A stretch of DNA of 6,337 nt from Pseudomonadota bacterium (GCA_023419995.1 JAEZXF010000414.1:1-6337); one strand, 5' to 3'. Positions 1-5,645 are shown, numbered from the stretch's first letter. The notes: generated by a model not told the origin, from the letters alone. Numbers and translations are program-made.

Positions 1-139
1 CCAGTATGGTCAACGCCGAATTGACCGGCGTCGAGAACAAATTGTTGCGCAGCCAGGCGCTGAAGCCGACCTGGGAGCGGGGGGCGGGCGTGGGCGGGGT
101 GAACTCGCCGCGCACCCAGGAGATGTCTCTACCCTGCAT
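1..139 (-). CDS. aapM: General L-amino acid ABC transporter permease AapM, N-terminal part (cut by window edge)
   Basis: Only the first 46 codons are present; the gene runs off the left edge. The visible protein starts MQGRDISWVR and continues through a Pro-rich stretch to GFSAWLRNNLFSTPVNSALTIL. That matches the N-terminal signature of AapM-type permeases, in which a WLRxNLF(A/S)TPV segment precedes the first membrane helix. The ATG at 137-139 is preceded by an AAGGAGAGG ribosome binding site lying inside the end of aapQ. The gap after the aapQ stop is only 3 bp, so translation is probably coupled. By family knowledge AapM pairs with AapQ to form the inner-membrane channel of the broad-range amino acid importer. 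The membrane domain and EAA loop lie outside the window, so the assignment rests on the N-terminus and operon position. Confidence 0.85.
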   Translation of the reverse strand, partial: MQGRDISWVRGEFTPPTPAPRSQVGFSAWLRNNLFSTPVNSALTIL

Positions 140-142
140 GGA

Positions 143-1327
143 TCACCTCTCCTTCAGCGCCATCTTGGTGTTGAACCAGTTCATGAACAGCGAGGTGACG
201 AGGCTGATGCTGAGATAGACCACCATGAAGATGACCACGACCTCGATCGCCTGTCCCGTCTGGTTCAGGATGGTGCCGCCGACCGCGTAGAGATCGGGAT
301 AGCCGATCGCCACCGCGAGCGAGGAGTTCTTCATCAGGTTCAGGTACTGGCTGGGCAGCGGCGGGATGATGATGCGCAGCGCCTGCGGGATGATGACGAG
401 GCGCATGCCGTCGTTCGGCCGCACGCCGAGCGCGGAATAGGCCTCCGTCTGCCCGCGCGACACGCCCATGATGCCCGCGCGCACGATCTCGGCGATGAAC
501 GAGGCCGTGTAGAACGACAGCGCCAGATAGAGCGACAGGAACTCGGGCTTGATGTTGATGCCGCCCGTCAGGTTGAATGTGCCCTTCTGGGGGTACTCGA
601 CCGACACAGGCATGCCAGAGAGCAGGAAGGCGAGGAGCGGCAGGCCGATGATGAGCGCGACGCTCGTCCAGAGCACCGGGAACCGCTCGCCCGTCGCCAT
701 CTGCCGCGCCCGGGCGCGCCGCGCCACGAACCAGCTCAGCACGACGGCGAGGACGAAGGCCCAGAATATCAGGCCCGAGCCTTCCTCCCCGATGAAGCGG
801 GGGAAGTAGAAGCCGCGATTGTTGAGGTAGGAGCCGAACGGGAGCGACAGGCTGTCGCGCACGTTGGGCAGCACCGCCAGGACGCCCTGGTACCAGAACA
901 GGATGACCAGCAGCGGCGGGATGTTGCGGAACACCTCGACATAGACCGTCGCGAGCTTGCGGATCAGCCAGTTGTTCGACAGCCGGGCGATGCCGACGAG
1001 GAAGCCGATGATCGTGGCGGTGACGATGCCGGAGACGGCCACCACCAGCGTGTTGGCGATGCCGACGAGGAGCGCCCGCCCGAAGGACGAGTCCGACGTG
1101 TAGTCGATCAGCCTGTCCGAGATGTCGAACCCGGCGCGCCCGCGAAGAAAGGCGAAGCCGGTCGAGATGTTGGAGCGGCGCAGGTTCTCTATGGTGTTGT
1201 CGACGATCCACCAGATGCCCAGCGCGAGCAGGACCACCAGCAGGATCTGGAAGAATATGCCGCGTACCTTCGGGTTGTAGATCAGTGGAACGCGCGCGGA
1301 CTCGTCTCTGATTGCTTCTTGTGACAC
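143..1327 (-). CDS. aapQ: General L-amino acid ABC transporter permease AapQ
   Basis: Inner-membrane permease of 394 residues, a usual length for AapQ. Residues 17-50 (YNPKVRGIFFQ followed by a hydrophobic stretch) form the first membrane helix. Residues 84-115 begin the polar-amino-acid permease domain (GRALLVGIANTLVVA), and YVEVFRNIPPLL lies at 129-140. Further hydrophobic segments cover about 187-201, 219-237, 263-280 and 361-383. The EAA loop that contacts the ATPase is at 295-317, with EAYSALG and IIPQAL. I chose the GTG start at 1325-1327 because AAGGGG lies six bases upstream and the protein then begins VSQEAIRDESARVPLIYNPK, as in rhizobial AapQ. The much longer upstream reading frame overlaps aapJ and is spurious. 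The gene follows aapJ after 116 bp containing a strong hairpin and precedes aapM by 3 bp. With AapM and the AapP ATPase it would move amino acids delivered by AapJ into the cytoplasm. Confidence 0.95.
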   Translation of the reverse strand: MSQEAIRDESARVPLIYNPKVRGIFFQILLVVLLALGIWWIVDNTIENLRRSNISTGFAFLRGRAGFDISDRLIDYTSDSSFGRALLVGIANTLVVAVSGIVTATIIGFLVGIARLSNNWLIRKLATVYVEVFRNIPPLLVILFWYQGVLAVLPNVRDSLSLPFGSYLNNRGFYFPRFIGEEGSGLIFWAFVLAVVLSWFVARRARARQMATGERFPVLWTSVALIIGLPLLAFLLSGMPVSVEYPQKGTFNLTGGINIKPEFLSLYLALSFYTASFIAEIVRAGIMGVSRGQTEAYSALGVRPNDGMRLVIIPQALRIIIPPLPSQYLNLMKNSSLAVAIGYPDLYAVGGTILNQTGQAIEVVVIFMVVYLSISLVTSLFMNWFNTKMALKER

Positions 1328-1387
1328 ATGGTTCCCCTTGACCCTGGTGTCTGCGCCGGCGGGCTTTTTCTGTTCTGTATCCTGATG

Positions 1388-1439
1388 CCGGCGGCGGGGG
1401 GCCGGAGAGGATCTCGGGGAAACCCTCTCCGGCCGCCGG
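1388..1439 (-). promoter_or_regulatory. Strong intercistronic hairpin between aapJ and aapQ (mRNA stabiliser or partial attenuator)
   Basis: Positions 1400-1410 pair perfectly with 1424-1434 (11 bp, loop 1411-1423). An outer helix of 5 bp (1388-1392 with 1435-1439) extends the stem across a 7-nt bulge. The structure begins only four bases after the aapJ stop codon. On the minus strand the bases after the stem are mixed and contain no T-run, so it is not a standard intrinsic terminator. Hairpins directly after the binding-protein gene of ABC importer operons are known to protect the upstream message from 3' exonucleases. They raise the level of binding protein relative to membrane subunits. 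That role is inferred here. Confidence 0.7.
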
Positions 1440-1443
1440 ACGA

Positions 1444-2472
1444 TCAGCGGATCGGCATGCCGTACTGCAGGCCGCCCTTGGTCCACAGCGCGTTCACGCC
1501 GCGGGCGATCTTGAGCGGGCTGCCGGTGCCGACGTTGCGCTCGAAGATCTCGCCGTAGTTGCCGGTCGCCTTGACGATGTTGACGACCCAGTCGTTGCTC
1601 AGGCCGAGATCCGTGCCGATCTTGGTTTCGGACTCGGTGCCGAGCAGGCGGCGGATATCCGGGCTGGCGCTGTTCTTCATCTCGTCGACGTTGGCCTGCG
1701 TGACGCCGGCCTCCTCGGCGTTCAGCAGCGCGAAGTAGGTCCACTTGACGATGTCGAACCACTGGTCGTCGCCCTGGCGGACGGACGGGCCGAGCGGTTC
1801 CTTGGAGATGATCTCCGGCAGGACGACGTGATCGTCGGGCGAGGCCATCTGGAGGCGCACGGCGTAGAGGCCCGACTGGTCGGTGGTGTAGGCATCGCAG
1901 CGGCCGGCGTCATAGGCGGCGTTGGCTTCCTCGAACTTCTCGAAGACGCCCGGGTTGTACTCCATGTTGTTGGCGCTGAAGTAGTCGGCGAGGTTCAGCT
2001 CCGTGGTGGTGCCGGCCTGCACGCAGACCGAGGCGCCGGAAAGCTGGAGCGCCGAGTTCACGCCCGGAAGCTTCTTGGCGTTGATCATGAAGCCCTGGCC
2101 GTCATAGTAGGTGACGCCGGCGAAGTTCAGGCCGAGCGCGGTGTCGCGGTTGATCGTCCAGGTGGTGTTGCGCGACAGGATGTCGACCTCGCCCGACTGC
2201 AGGGCGGTGAAGCGGTCCTTGGCGCTGAGGCCGGTGAACTTGATCTTGGTTCCGTCGCCGAAGATGGCGGCGGCGACGGCGCGGCAGAAGTCCACGTCGA
2301 GGCCCGTCCATTCGCCCTTGTCGTTGGGCGCCGAGAAGCCGGCCAGCGAGGTGTTGACGCCGCACTGGAGGAACCCCTTGGCCTTGACGTCGTCCAGCGT
2401 GGCAGCCGAGGCCACCGAAGCGGTCAGCGCCAGCGCGGCCGAGCCCAGAATTCCCGTGACGAACTTTTTCAT
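1444..2472 (-). CDS. aapJ: General L-amino acid ABC transporter periplasmic binding protein AapJ
   Basis: Periplasmic amino-acid-binding protein of 342 residues, matching the usual AapJ length of about 341. Residues 1-23 (MKKFVTGILGSAALALTASVASA) form a Sec signal peptide with an ASA cleavage site, and the mature protein starts ATLDDVKAKGFLQCGVN. The family-3 solute-binding signature TGLDVDFCRAVAAAIFGD is at 56-73, followed by KDRFTALQSGEVDILSRNTTWT at 85-106. Cysteines 150 and 192 could form a disulfide. The C-terminus, with NYGEIFERN at 305-313 and ending LQYGMPIR, is typical of AapJ. The ATG at 2470-2472 was chosen over longer frames because it opens the signal peptide and follows AAAAGG about eight bases upstream. 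It is the first gene of aapJQM and is divergent from metC. A structured leader (2481-2574) and a candidate promoter (2623-2652) precede it. Fold and family are very secure; substrate range is inferred from the family. Confidence 0.97.
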   Translation of the reverse strand: MKKFVTGILGSAALALTASVASAATLDDVKAKGFLQCGVNTSLAGFSAPNDKGEWTGLDVDFCRAVAAAIFGDGTKIKFTGLSAKDRFTALQSGEVDILSRNTTWTINRDTALGLNFAGVTYYDGQGFMINAKKLPGVNSALQLSGASVCVQAGTTTELNLADYFSANNMEYNPGVFEKFEEANAAYDAGRCDAYTTDQSGLYAVRLQMASPDDHVVLPEIISKEPLGPSVRQGDDQWFDIVKWTYFALLNAEEAGVTQANVDEMKNSASPDIRRLLGTESETKIGTDLGLSNDWVVNIVKATGNYGEIFERNVGTGSPLKIARGVNALWTKGGLQYGMPIR

Positions 2473-2480
2473 ACCCACTA

Positions 2481-2574
2481 CCTTTTCTGTTGTGCGGGGC
2501 TTCACCCCTGTTGTGCGGGACACCGTCCCGAATCGTTCCTCGTGGAAGCGGCAGTATTGTCCCGGTCGAACCGG
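2481..2574 (-). promoter_or_regulatory. Structured aapJ leader with two direct repeats and three hairpins
   Basis: On the minus strand the 12-mer CCCGCACAACAG occurs at 2519-2508 and again at 2498-2487, exactly 21 bases apart; the second copy touches the AAAAGG Shine-Dalgarno of aapJ. Hairpins lie at 2516-2530 (6-bp stem, 3-nt loop), 2496-2508 (4-bp stem) and 2562-2574 (5-bp stem, 3-nt loop). The RNA therefore reads hairpin, CACAACAG, hairpin, CACAACAG, Shine-Dalgarno. The repeats are direct observation. A role as a binding site for an RNA-binding protein or small RNA is inference. Alternatively, the 21-bp spacing (two helical turns) could mark a DNA operator. Confidence 0.45.
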
Positions 2575-2622
2575 TGCCTGACGTCGCAAGCGCGCACGCT
2601 CCACCTCCCACTCACGAAATGT

Positions 2623-2652
2623 ATCGAAAGCGATTATTTGGCCTCGGTCAAG
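2623..2652 (-). promoter_or_regulatory. Candidate aapJ promoter
   Basis: On the minus strand CTTGAC (2652-2647) is a perfect match to the rhizobial -35 box. It is followed 18 bases later by TTCGAT (2628-2623), a poor -10 box. The spacer contains an AT-rich stretch, CAAATAATC, unusual for this GC-rich region. Transcription would start near 2615 and give a leader of about 140 nt. The -35 is convincing and the -10 is not. Confidence 0.4.
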
Positions 2653-2773
2653 TGCGAATGGATCATGCAGCGATACGGCGGGAGTTCTTCATTGCCCGCC
2701 CCGAACGCGGCATGCGGCGGCGGCAATCGCCCGCCCGCTTTTCCCTGTCCCATGCCGTGCCGTCCGGCTGGCG
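2653..2773. other. Central part of the divergent aapJ-metC intergenic region, no gene seen
   Basis: No reading frame here has a convincing start or a protein-like composition. The stretch holds an inverted repeat with GGCGGG at 2677-2682 facing CCCGCC at 2695-2700, and an overlapping one with ATTGCC at 2691-2696 facing GGCAAT at 2722-2727. Either could be a regulator site or a leader structure. No known operator motif is recognised. Confidence 0.4.
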
Positions 2774-2802
2774 GTTGCGGGTCTGCGCGGCGGCCGATAT
2801 GG
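2774..2802 (+). promoter_or_regulatory. Candidate metC promoter
   Basis: GTTGCG (2774-2779) and ATATGG (2797-2802) are separated by 17 bases, the preferred spacing. Both boxes match the alphaproteobacterial consensus only partly. Transcription would begin near 2808, a short distance before the metC ATG at 2831. This also argues against the alternative TTG start at 2804. Confidence 0.3.
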
Positions 2803-2830
2803 CTTGCGGGTTCAACGGGATGACAGGATC

Positions 2831-4003
2831 ATGGGCAGCGACAGCTACGGCAACAGGGGCATTCACACCCGGCTCGCGCATGTGGGCAACGACCCGCGCG
2901 AATTCTTCGGCTTCATCCAGCCGCCGGTGGTGCATGCCTCGACCGTGCTTTTCCCCGACGCGGCCACCATGGCGGCGCGCAACCAGAAATATGTCTACGG
3001 CACCCACGGCACCCCGACGACGGACGCGCTGGCCTCGATCCTCGACCATCTCGAGGGGTCGGCCGGGACCGCGCTCGTCCCCTCCGGCCTCGCGGCGGTG
3101 ACGCTGCCGCTCCTCGCCTTCCTCTCCGCCGGCGACCACGTGCTCATCACAGACTCGGTCTATCACCCGACGCGCCGCTTCGCCGACACCGTGCTTCGCC
3201 GCATGGGCGTCGAGGTCGCCTACTACGACCCGCTCGTCGGCGCCGGCATCGCCGCGCTGATGAAGGAGAACACCAGGGTCGTGTTCACGGAATCGCCGGC
3301 GTCCAACACGTTCGAGATACAGGACATCCCCGCGATCGCGCGCGAGGCCCGCGCCCGCGACGCCGTCGTCATGATGGACAACACCTGGGCGACGCCGCTC
3401 TACTTCCGGCCGCTCGACCACGGCGTGGACATCTCCATCCATGCGCTGACGAAGTATCCCGCCGGCCATTCCGACGTGCTGCTCGGGTCGGTCTCGGCCA
3501 ACGAGCGCTGCCTCGGACGGATTCTGGATACGCACGCGGCGCTCGGCACCTGCGCCTCGCCGGACGACACCTACCAGGTGGTGCGCGGCATGCGCACCAT
3601 GGGCGTCCGCCTCGAGCGCCACCAGAAGAACGCGCTGGAGATCGCCCGCTGGCTGGAAGGGCAGGAGGGCGTGGCGCGCGTCCTTCACCCGGCGCTGGAG
3701 AGCTTCCCCGGCCATGCGCTGTGGAAGCGCGACTTCTCCGGCGCGAGCGGCATCTTCTCCGTCGTGCTGGCCGGCGGCGGCGAGGCGAGGGCGCACGCCT
3801 TCCTCAACGCGCTGGCGGTCTTCGGCCTCGGCTATTCCTGGGGCGGCTACGAGAGCCTCGCGGTCCACGTCAACCTCACCGACCGCACCCACCGGGCGCA
3901 GGACTACGAGGGGCCGGTGATGCGGCTCCAGATCGGCTTGGAGGACGTCGACGACCTCAAGGCCGACATCGCGACCGCTCTGGCCGCCGCGGCCAAGGCC
4001 TGA
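2831..4003 (+). CDS. metC: Cystathionine beta-lyase MetC (PLP-dependent)
   Basis: Cytoplasmic PLP enzyme of 390 residues that would split cystathionine into homocysteine, pyruvate and ammonia, the step before methionine synthase. It follows the E. coli MetC pattern throughout. Tyr56 lies in YGTHGTPTT, Tyr111 in TDSVYHPT, and Asp183 in MMDNTWATPL (pairs with the PLP ring nitrogen). Lys208 in ALTKYPAGHSD is the Schiff-base lysine, SWGGYESL follows near the C-terminus, and Arg365 in MRLQIGLEDVDDL binds the substrate carboxylate. The position of E. coli Arg58, which contacts the PLP phosphate of the partner subunit, is Thr58 here. The ATG at 2831 is preferred because AGGA precedes it and the protein then begins like its relatives; an in-frame TTG at 2804 would add nine residues. 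The gene is divergent from aapJ and ends before a terminator at 4235-4266. Cystathionine gamma-lyase or a related C-S lyase is possible, but the motifs favour MetC. Confidence 0.94.
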   Translation: MGSDSYGNRGIHTRLAHVGNDPREFFGFIQPPVVHASTVLFPDAATMAARNQKYVYGTHGTPTTDALASILDHLEGSAGTALVPSGLAAVTLPLLAFLSAGDHVLITDSVYHPTRRFADTVLRRMGVEVAYYDPLVGAGIAALMKENTRVVFTESPASNTFEIQDIPAIAREARARDAVVMMDNTWATPLYFRPLDHGVDISIHALTKYPAGHSDVLLGSVSANERCLGRILDTHAALGTCASPDDTYQVVRGMRTMGVRLERHQKNALEIARWLEGQEGVARVLHPALESFPGHALWKRDFSGASGIFSVVLAGGGEARAHAFLNALAVFGLGYSWGGYESLAVHVNLTDRTHRAQDYEGPVMRLQIGLEDVDDLKADIATALAAAAKA

Positions 4004-4095
4004 CCGCAGAGCCGACAGGCATCACCGGGATCACCGGCGTCCTCTCCGGCTTCCCTGTCGGGTGGGTGTGCCGGGCGCCGCATCGAGGCGGCTGC

Positions 4096-4141
4096 GGAAA
4101 GAAAAAGAGCGGCGGAACGGCTTTCGCCGCATCCGCCGCTC
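4096..4141 (-). terminator. Intrinsic terminator for the rpsU transcript
   Basis: Positions 4107-4116 pair perfectly with 4132-4141 (10 bp). An inner 4-bp stem (4118-4121 with 4126-4129) closes a TTTC loop. Read on the minus strand the stem is followed by TTTTTCTTTCC. It lies about 137 nt beyond the rpsU stop codon and is the first good terminator downstream of that gene. Its orientation does not serve metC. Confidence 0.8.
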
Positions 4142-4164
4142 CACGACTGCTGCCGGAACCACCC

Positions 4165-4266
4165 CTGTAACGAGCTTGTCACGCCCGCTGGGCTATCGTT
4201 CACGCGCGGGCAGAACCCGCGTTCCGTATTCGCGCCCCGCTGGCTCAGGCCGGCGGGGTCTTTTTT
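4165..4266 (+). ncRNA. Possible small RNA or long metC 3' UTR ending in a terminator
   Basis: No protein is seen here. A hairpin, CGCGGG (4205-4210) with CCCGCG (4216-4221), is followed by the strong plus-strand terminator at 4235-4266. This is the usual outline of a 3'-UTR-derived or independent small RNA. I found no good promoter directly upstream, so processing from the metC message is the more likely route if a stable RNA exists at all. Confidence 0.2.
4235..4266 (+). terminator. Intrinsic terminator for metC
   Basis: CCCCGCTGG (4235-4243) pairs with CCGGCGGGG (4250-4258), nine base pairs including one G-U, with a 6-nt loop. It is followed by TCTTTTTT. It lies 231 nt after the metC stop and only 11 nt from the end of the convergent rpsU. 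There is no T-run on the minus strand, so it acts in one direction only. Confidence 0.88.
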
Positions 4267-4277
4267 CGTCGTCCGGC

Positions 4278-4532
4278 CTAAGCGGCCTTTGCTGCGGGAC
4301 GCGGCCTCGGGGCCTTCTTCGCGGAGGGAAGCAGCCCTTCGCGCTGCGCGTTCTTGCGCGCCAGCTTGCGGGCGCGGCGCATGGCCTCGCCCTTCTCCCT
4401 GACGCGCTTCTCCGACGGCTTCTCGTAGGCGCGCCGCGCCTTCATCTCGCGGAACACGCCCTCGCGCTGAAGCTTCTTCTTCAGCACCCGGAGCGCCTGA
4501 TCGACGTTGTTGTCGCGAACCAGTACCTGCAT
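4278..4532 (-). CDS. rpsU: 30S ribosomal protein bS21
   Basis: Small-subunit ribosomal protein of 84 residues. It begins [43 protein letters not shown], the highly conserved core of bS21 in alphaproteobacteria. A basic helix ([22 protein letters not shown]) follows, then an Ala/Lys/Pro tail. bS21 binds near the 3' end of 16S rRNA on the platform and assists initiation. The ATG at 4530-4532 follows AGGAAGA at 4547-4541. That site lies only 3-9 bases downstream of the preceding gene's stop codon; the stop-to-start gap is 3 bp, so the pair is a translational unit. Orf75 lies directly upstream and cspA upstream of that, with a terminator hairpin between cspA and orf75. Its own terminator is at 4096-4141. 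Confidence 0.97.
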   Translation of the reverse strand: MQVLVRDNNVDQALRVLKKKLQREGVFREMKARRAYEKPSEKRVREKGEAMRRARKLARKNAQREGLLPSAKKAPRPRPAAKAA

Positions 4533-4535
4533 TGT

Positions 4536-4763
4536 CTATCTCTTCCTGCTGTTCGATGGACGCGACCTGGCCGGTGCAGCGGCGAGAGGCTGTGTCGCCT
4601 CCATCTCCAGCCGGGCCTGGCGAAGCCGTGCGGTCTTGGCCTCGCGGCGCTCGGCTTCCGCGGTGATGATCGCCCGTGCCGCGTGGTCAGTGGTGTCGGC
4701 CTTCGTCTCCGCCTTGGACTGCCTCGGCTTGAAGAGGTTGCCGGCCGTGGTTGCACTATCCAT
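4536..4763 (-). CDS. Small basic protein of unknown function, co-transcribed with rpsU
   Basis: A 75-residue protein beginning MDSATTAGNLFKPRQSKAETKADTT. Residues 20-56 are rich in Ala, Glu, Arg and Lys, including AEAERREAKTARLRQARLE, and should form a single amphipathic, possibly coiled-coil helix. The tail is Ala/Pro/Arg-rich and strongly basic. There is no signal peptide or membrane segment. The ATG at 4761-4763 was chosen because AAAGGA lies six bases upstream; an in-frame ATG five codons earlier has no ribosome binding site. It is 3 bp from rpsU and starts 23 nt after the cspA terminator. I believe similar short proteins accompany rpsU in other rhizobia, but this is memory. Composition and context suggest a nucleic-acid- or ribosome-associated role, which is only an inference. 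Confidence 0.75.
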   Translation of the reverse strand: MDSATTAGNLFKPRQSKAETKADTTDHAARAIITAEAERREAKTARLRQARLEMEATQPLAAAPARSRPSNSRKR

Positions 4764-4786
4764 GTCGCGTCCTTTCATCGGTCAAC

Positions 4787-4811
4787 AAAAAGGCCGGGAT
4801 ATCCCGGCCTT
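4787..4811 (-). terminator. Terminator or attenuator between cspA and orf75-rpsU
   Basis: Positions 4790-4798 pair perfectly with 4803-4811 (9 bp) around an ATAT loop. On the minus strand the stem is followed by a T-run (the tail is CCTTTTTG). It ends 23 nt before the orf75 start codon, which leaves no room for a separate promoter downstream. It should end most cspA transcripts and let a fraction through to orf75 and rpsU. Confidence 0.85.
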
Positions 4812-4873
4812 CTCTCTGCGCTGCGATGGTCGATGCCAGTACATCCGTGGTCAAAGACCGGAGCGCAATCCTG

Positions 4874-5083
4874 TTACACCGCCTGGAGGTTGTCGGCCGC
4901 GCTCTTGCCCTTGCGGCTGTCCATGACGGCGTCGAAGCTGATCTTCTGACCTTCCACGAGAGTGCGCATGCCGGCGCGCTCGACCGCGGAGATGTGGACG
5001 AACACGTCATCCCCGCCCGCGTCGGGCGAGATGAAGCCGAAACCCTTGGTGGAGTTGAAGAACTTAACCGTTCCGATGGCCAT
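4874..5083 (-). CDS. cspA: CspA-family cold-shock protein
   Basis: A 69-residue single cold-shock domain, the family's usual length. RNP1 is KGFGFI at 13-18 and RNP2 is VFVHIS at 27-32, with the leading [10 protein letters not shown] strand and a conserved C-terminal SAADNLQAV. By family knowledge it binds single-stranded RNA and DNA, melts RNA secondary structure and can act as an antiterminator. The ATG at 5081-5083 is set by an AAAGGA site six bases upstream; a longer in-frame TTG start at 5098 would overlap that site and is rejected. The gene has a leader of about 130 nt in which an 11-nt repeat can mask the ribosome binding site. A terminator separates it from orf75-rpsU. Cold induction is plausible but not shown, since many alphaproteobacterial paralogues are constitutive. 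The symbol is a family name. Confidence 0.95.
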   Translation of the reverse strand: MAIGTVKFFNSTKGFGFISPDAGGDDVFVHISAVERAGMRTLVEGQKISFDAVMDSRKGKSAADNLQAV

Positions 5084-5088
5084 GATAA

Positions 5089-5165
5089 TTCCTTTCAATC
5101 CGGAATAGATGAACGTAACCTCCCGGCACCATGCCGGACGGTCGATTTGTCGAAATTGAAAGGAA
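5089..5165 (-). promoter_or_regulatory. cspA 5' leader: inverted repeat that can sequester the Shine-Dalgarno
   Basis: On the minus strand UUCCUUUCAAU (5165-5155) is a perfect complement of AUUGAAAGGAA (5099-5089), which contains the AAAGGA ribosome binding site of cspA. The 55-nt segment between them carries its own hairpin, CCGGCA/TGCCGG (5123-5128 with 5132-5137, 3-nt loop). Another small hairpin (GCGC 5174-5177 with 5182-5185) lies just 5' of the pairing arm. The helix is A-U rich apart from four G-C pairs, so it could be temperature sensitive or opened by protein. The pairing is read directly; the switch function is inferred. Confidence 0.6.
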
Positions 5166-5219
5166 GATCGTTAGCGCCGGAGCGCAAATAGAAGTTCGTC
5201 ACAAAGTTCGATGCCCGTA

Positions 5220-5248
5220 ACGTAGGTGCTAACTAAGGCGATTGCAAG
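5220..5248 (-). promoter_or_regulatory. Candidate cspA promoter
   Basis: On the minus strand CTTGCA (5248-5243) and CTACGT (5225-5220) are exactly 17 bases apart, close to the rhizobial CTTGAC-N17-CTATAT pattern. An AT-rich GATAAAATTCC element lies just upstream. Transcription would start near 5213 and give a leader of about 130 nt. Confidence 0.5.
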
Positions 5249-5485
5249 GCACCGGAATTTTATCGGCCTTCCTGCCGGATTTTGCCGGGCCGCCCACGGC
5301 ACCGGAGGAGCCCCGTTGGACCCTAACAGCAGCCCGCGCCGGAGGGCAGATCGCAGCGGACAGGGCCGGCTTGTGCCGGGCGGAGGGCCGTCACCCCTCT
5401 CGCGGGCATCTGCGGCGCTTTCCGCGGGACCTTCCGTGCCGCGTATTGCCGCGTCCCGCCGAATGGCCCGTTCTTGCGCGCCGCT
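5249..5485. other. Intergenic stretch between cspA and tRNA-Pro promoters, no gene seen
   Basis: The reading frames crossing this stretch are Arg/Pro/Ala-rich shadows, and several run into the tRNA. Repeated short GCCGG/CCGGC words allow several weak hairpins between 5265 and 5300 and between 5365 and 5390, but none has a T-run. I see no RNA family or mobile element. Confidence 0.5.
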
Positions 5486-5514
5486 CTTGCCAAAGATCGG
5501 CCGCAACCATATAG
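5486..5514 (+). promoter_or_regulatory. Promoter of tRNA-Pro
   Basis: CTTGCC (5486-5491) and ATATAG (5509-5514) are separated by exactly 17 bases and stand directly upstream of the tRNA. Initiation near 5521 would leave a pre-tRNA leader of about five bases. The transcript may continue into the NDUFS4-like gene, since no terminator lies between them. Confidence 0.6.
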
Positions 5515-5525
5515 CCCGCAAGGAG

Positions 5526-5602
<77 letters not shown>

Positions 5603-5645
5603 GTGAACCGGCCCGTAGGGCCGACGAGCAAGGAACGAGGCAGAC

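Noticed and set aside
1353..1369. GC-rich segment followed by TTTTT on the plus strand between aapQ and aapJ
   Set aside because: It does not form a real stem before the T-run, and no plus-strand gene ends here.
1328..1762. Upstream extension of aapQ into aapJ
   Set aside because: The extra 145 residues are Arg-rich out-of-frame aapJ sequence. The GTG at 1325-1327 has a ribosome binding site and gives a normal AapQ N-terminus.
1828..2823. 331-residue plus-strand frame opposite aapJ
   Set aside because: It is antisense to a clear AapJ gene and is rich in Val/Gly/Ala/Arg through mirrored codon bias, with no domain or good start.
2663..3892. 409-residue minus-strand frame opposite metC
   Set aside because: It is a long antisense shadow caused by GC-rich third positions. 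metC on the plus strand has every catalytic residue.
5084..5098. Longer cspA start adding MKGII
   Set aside because: It would use TTG and overlap the ribosome binding site itself; MAIGTVKFF is the conserved start.
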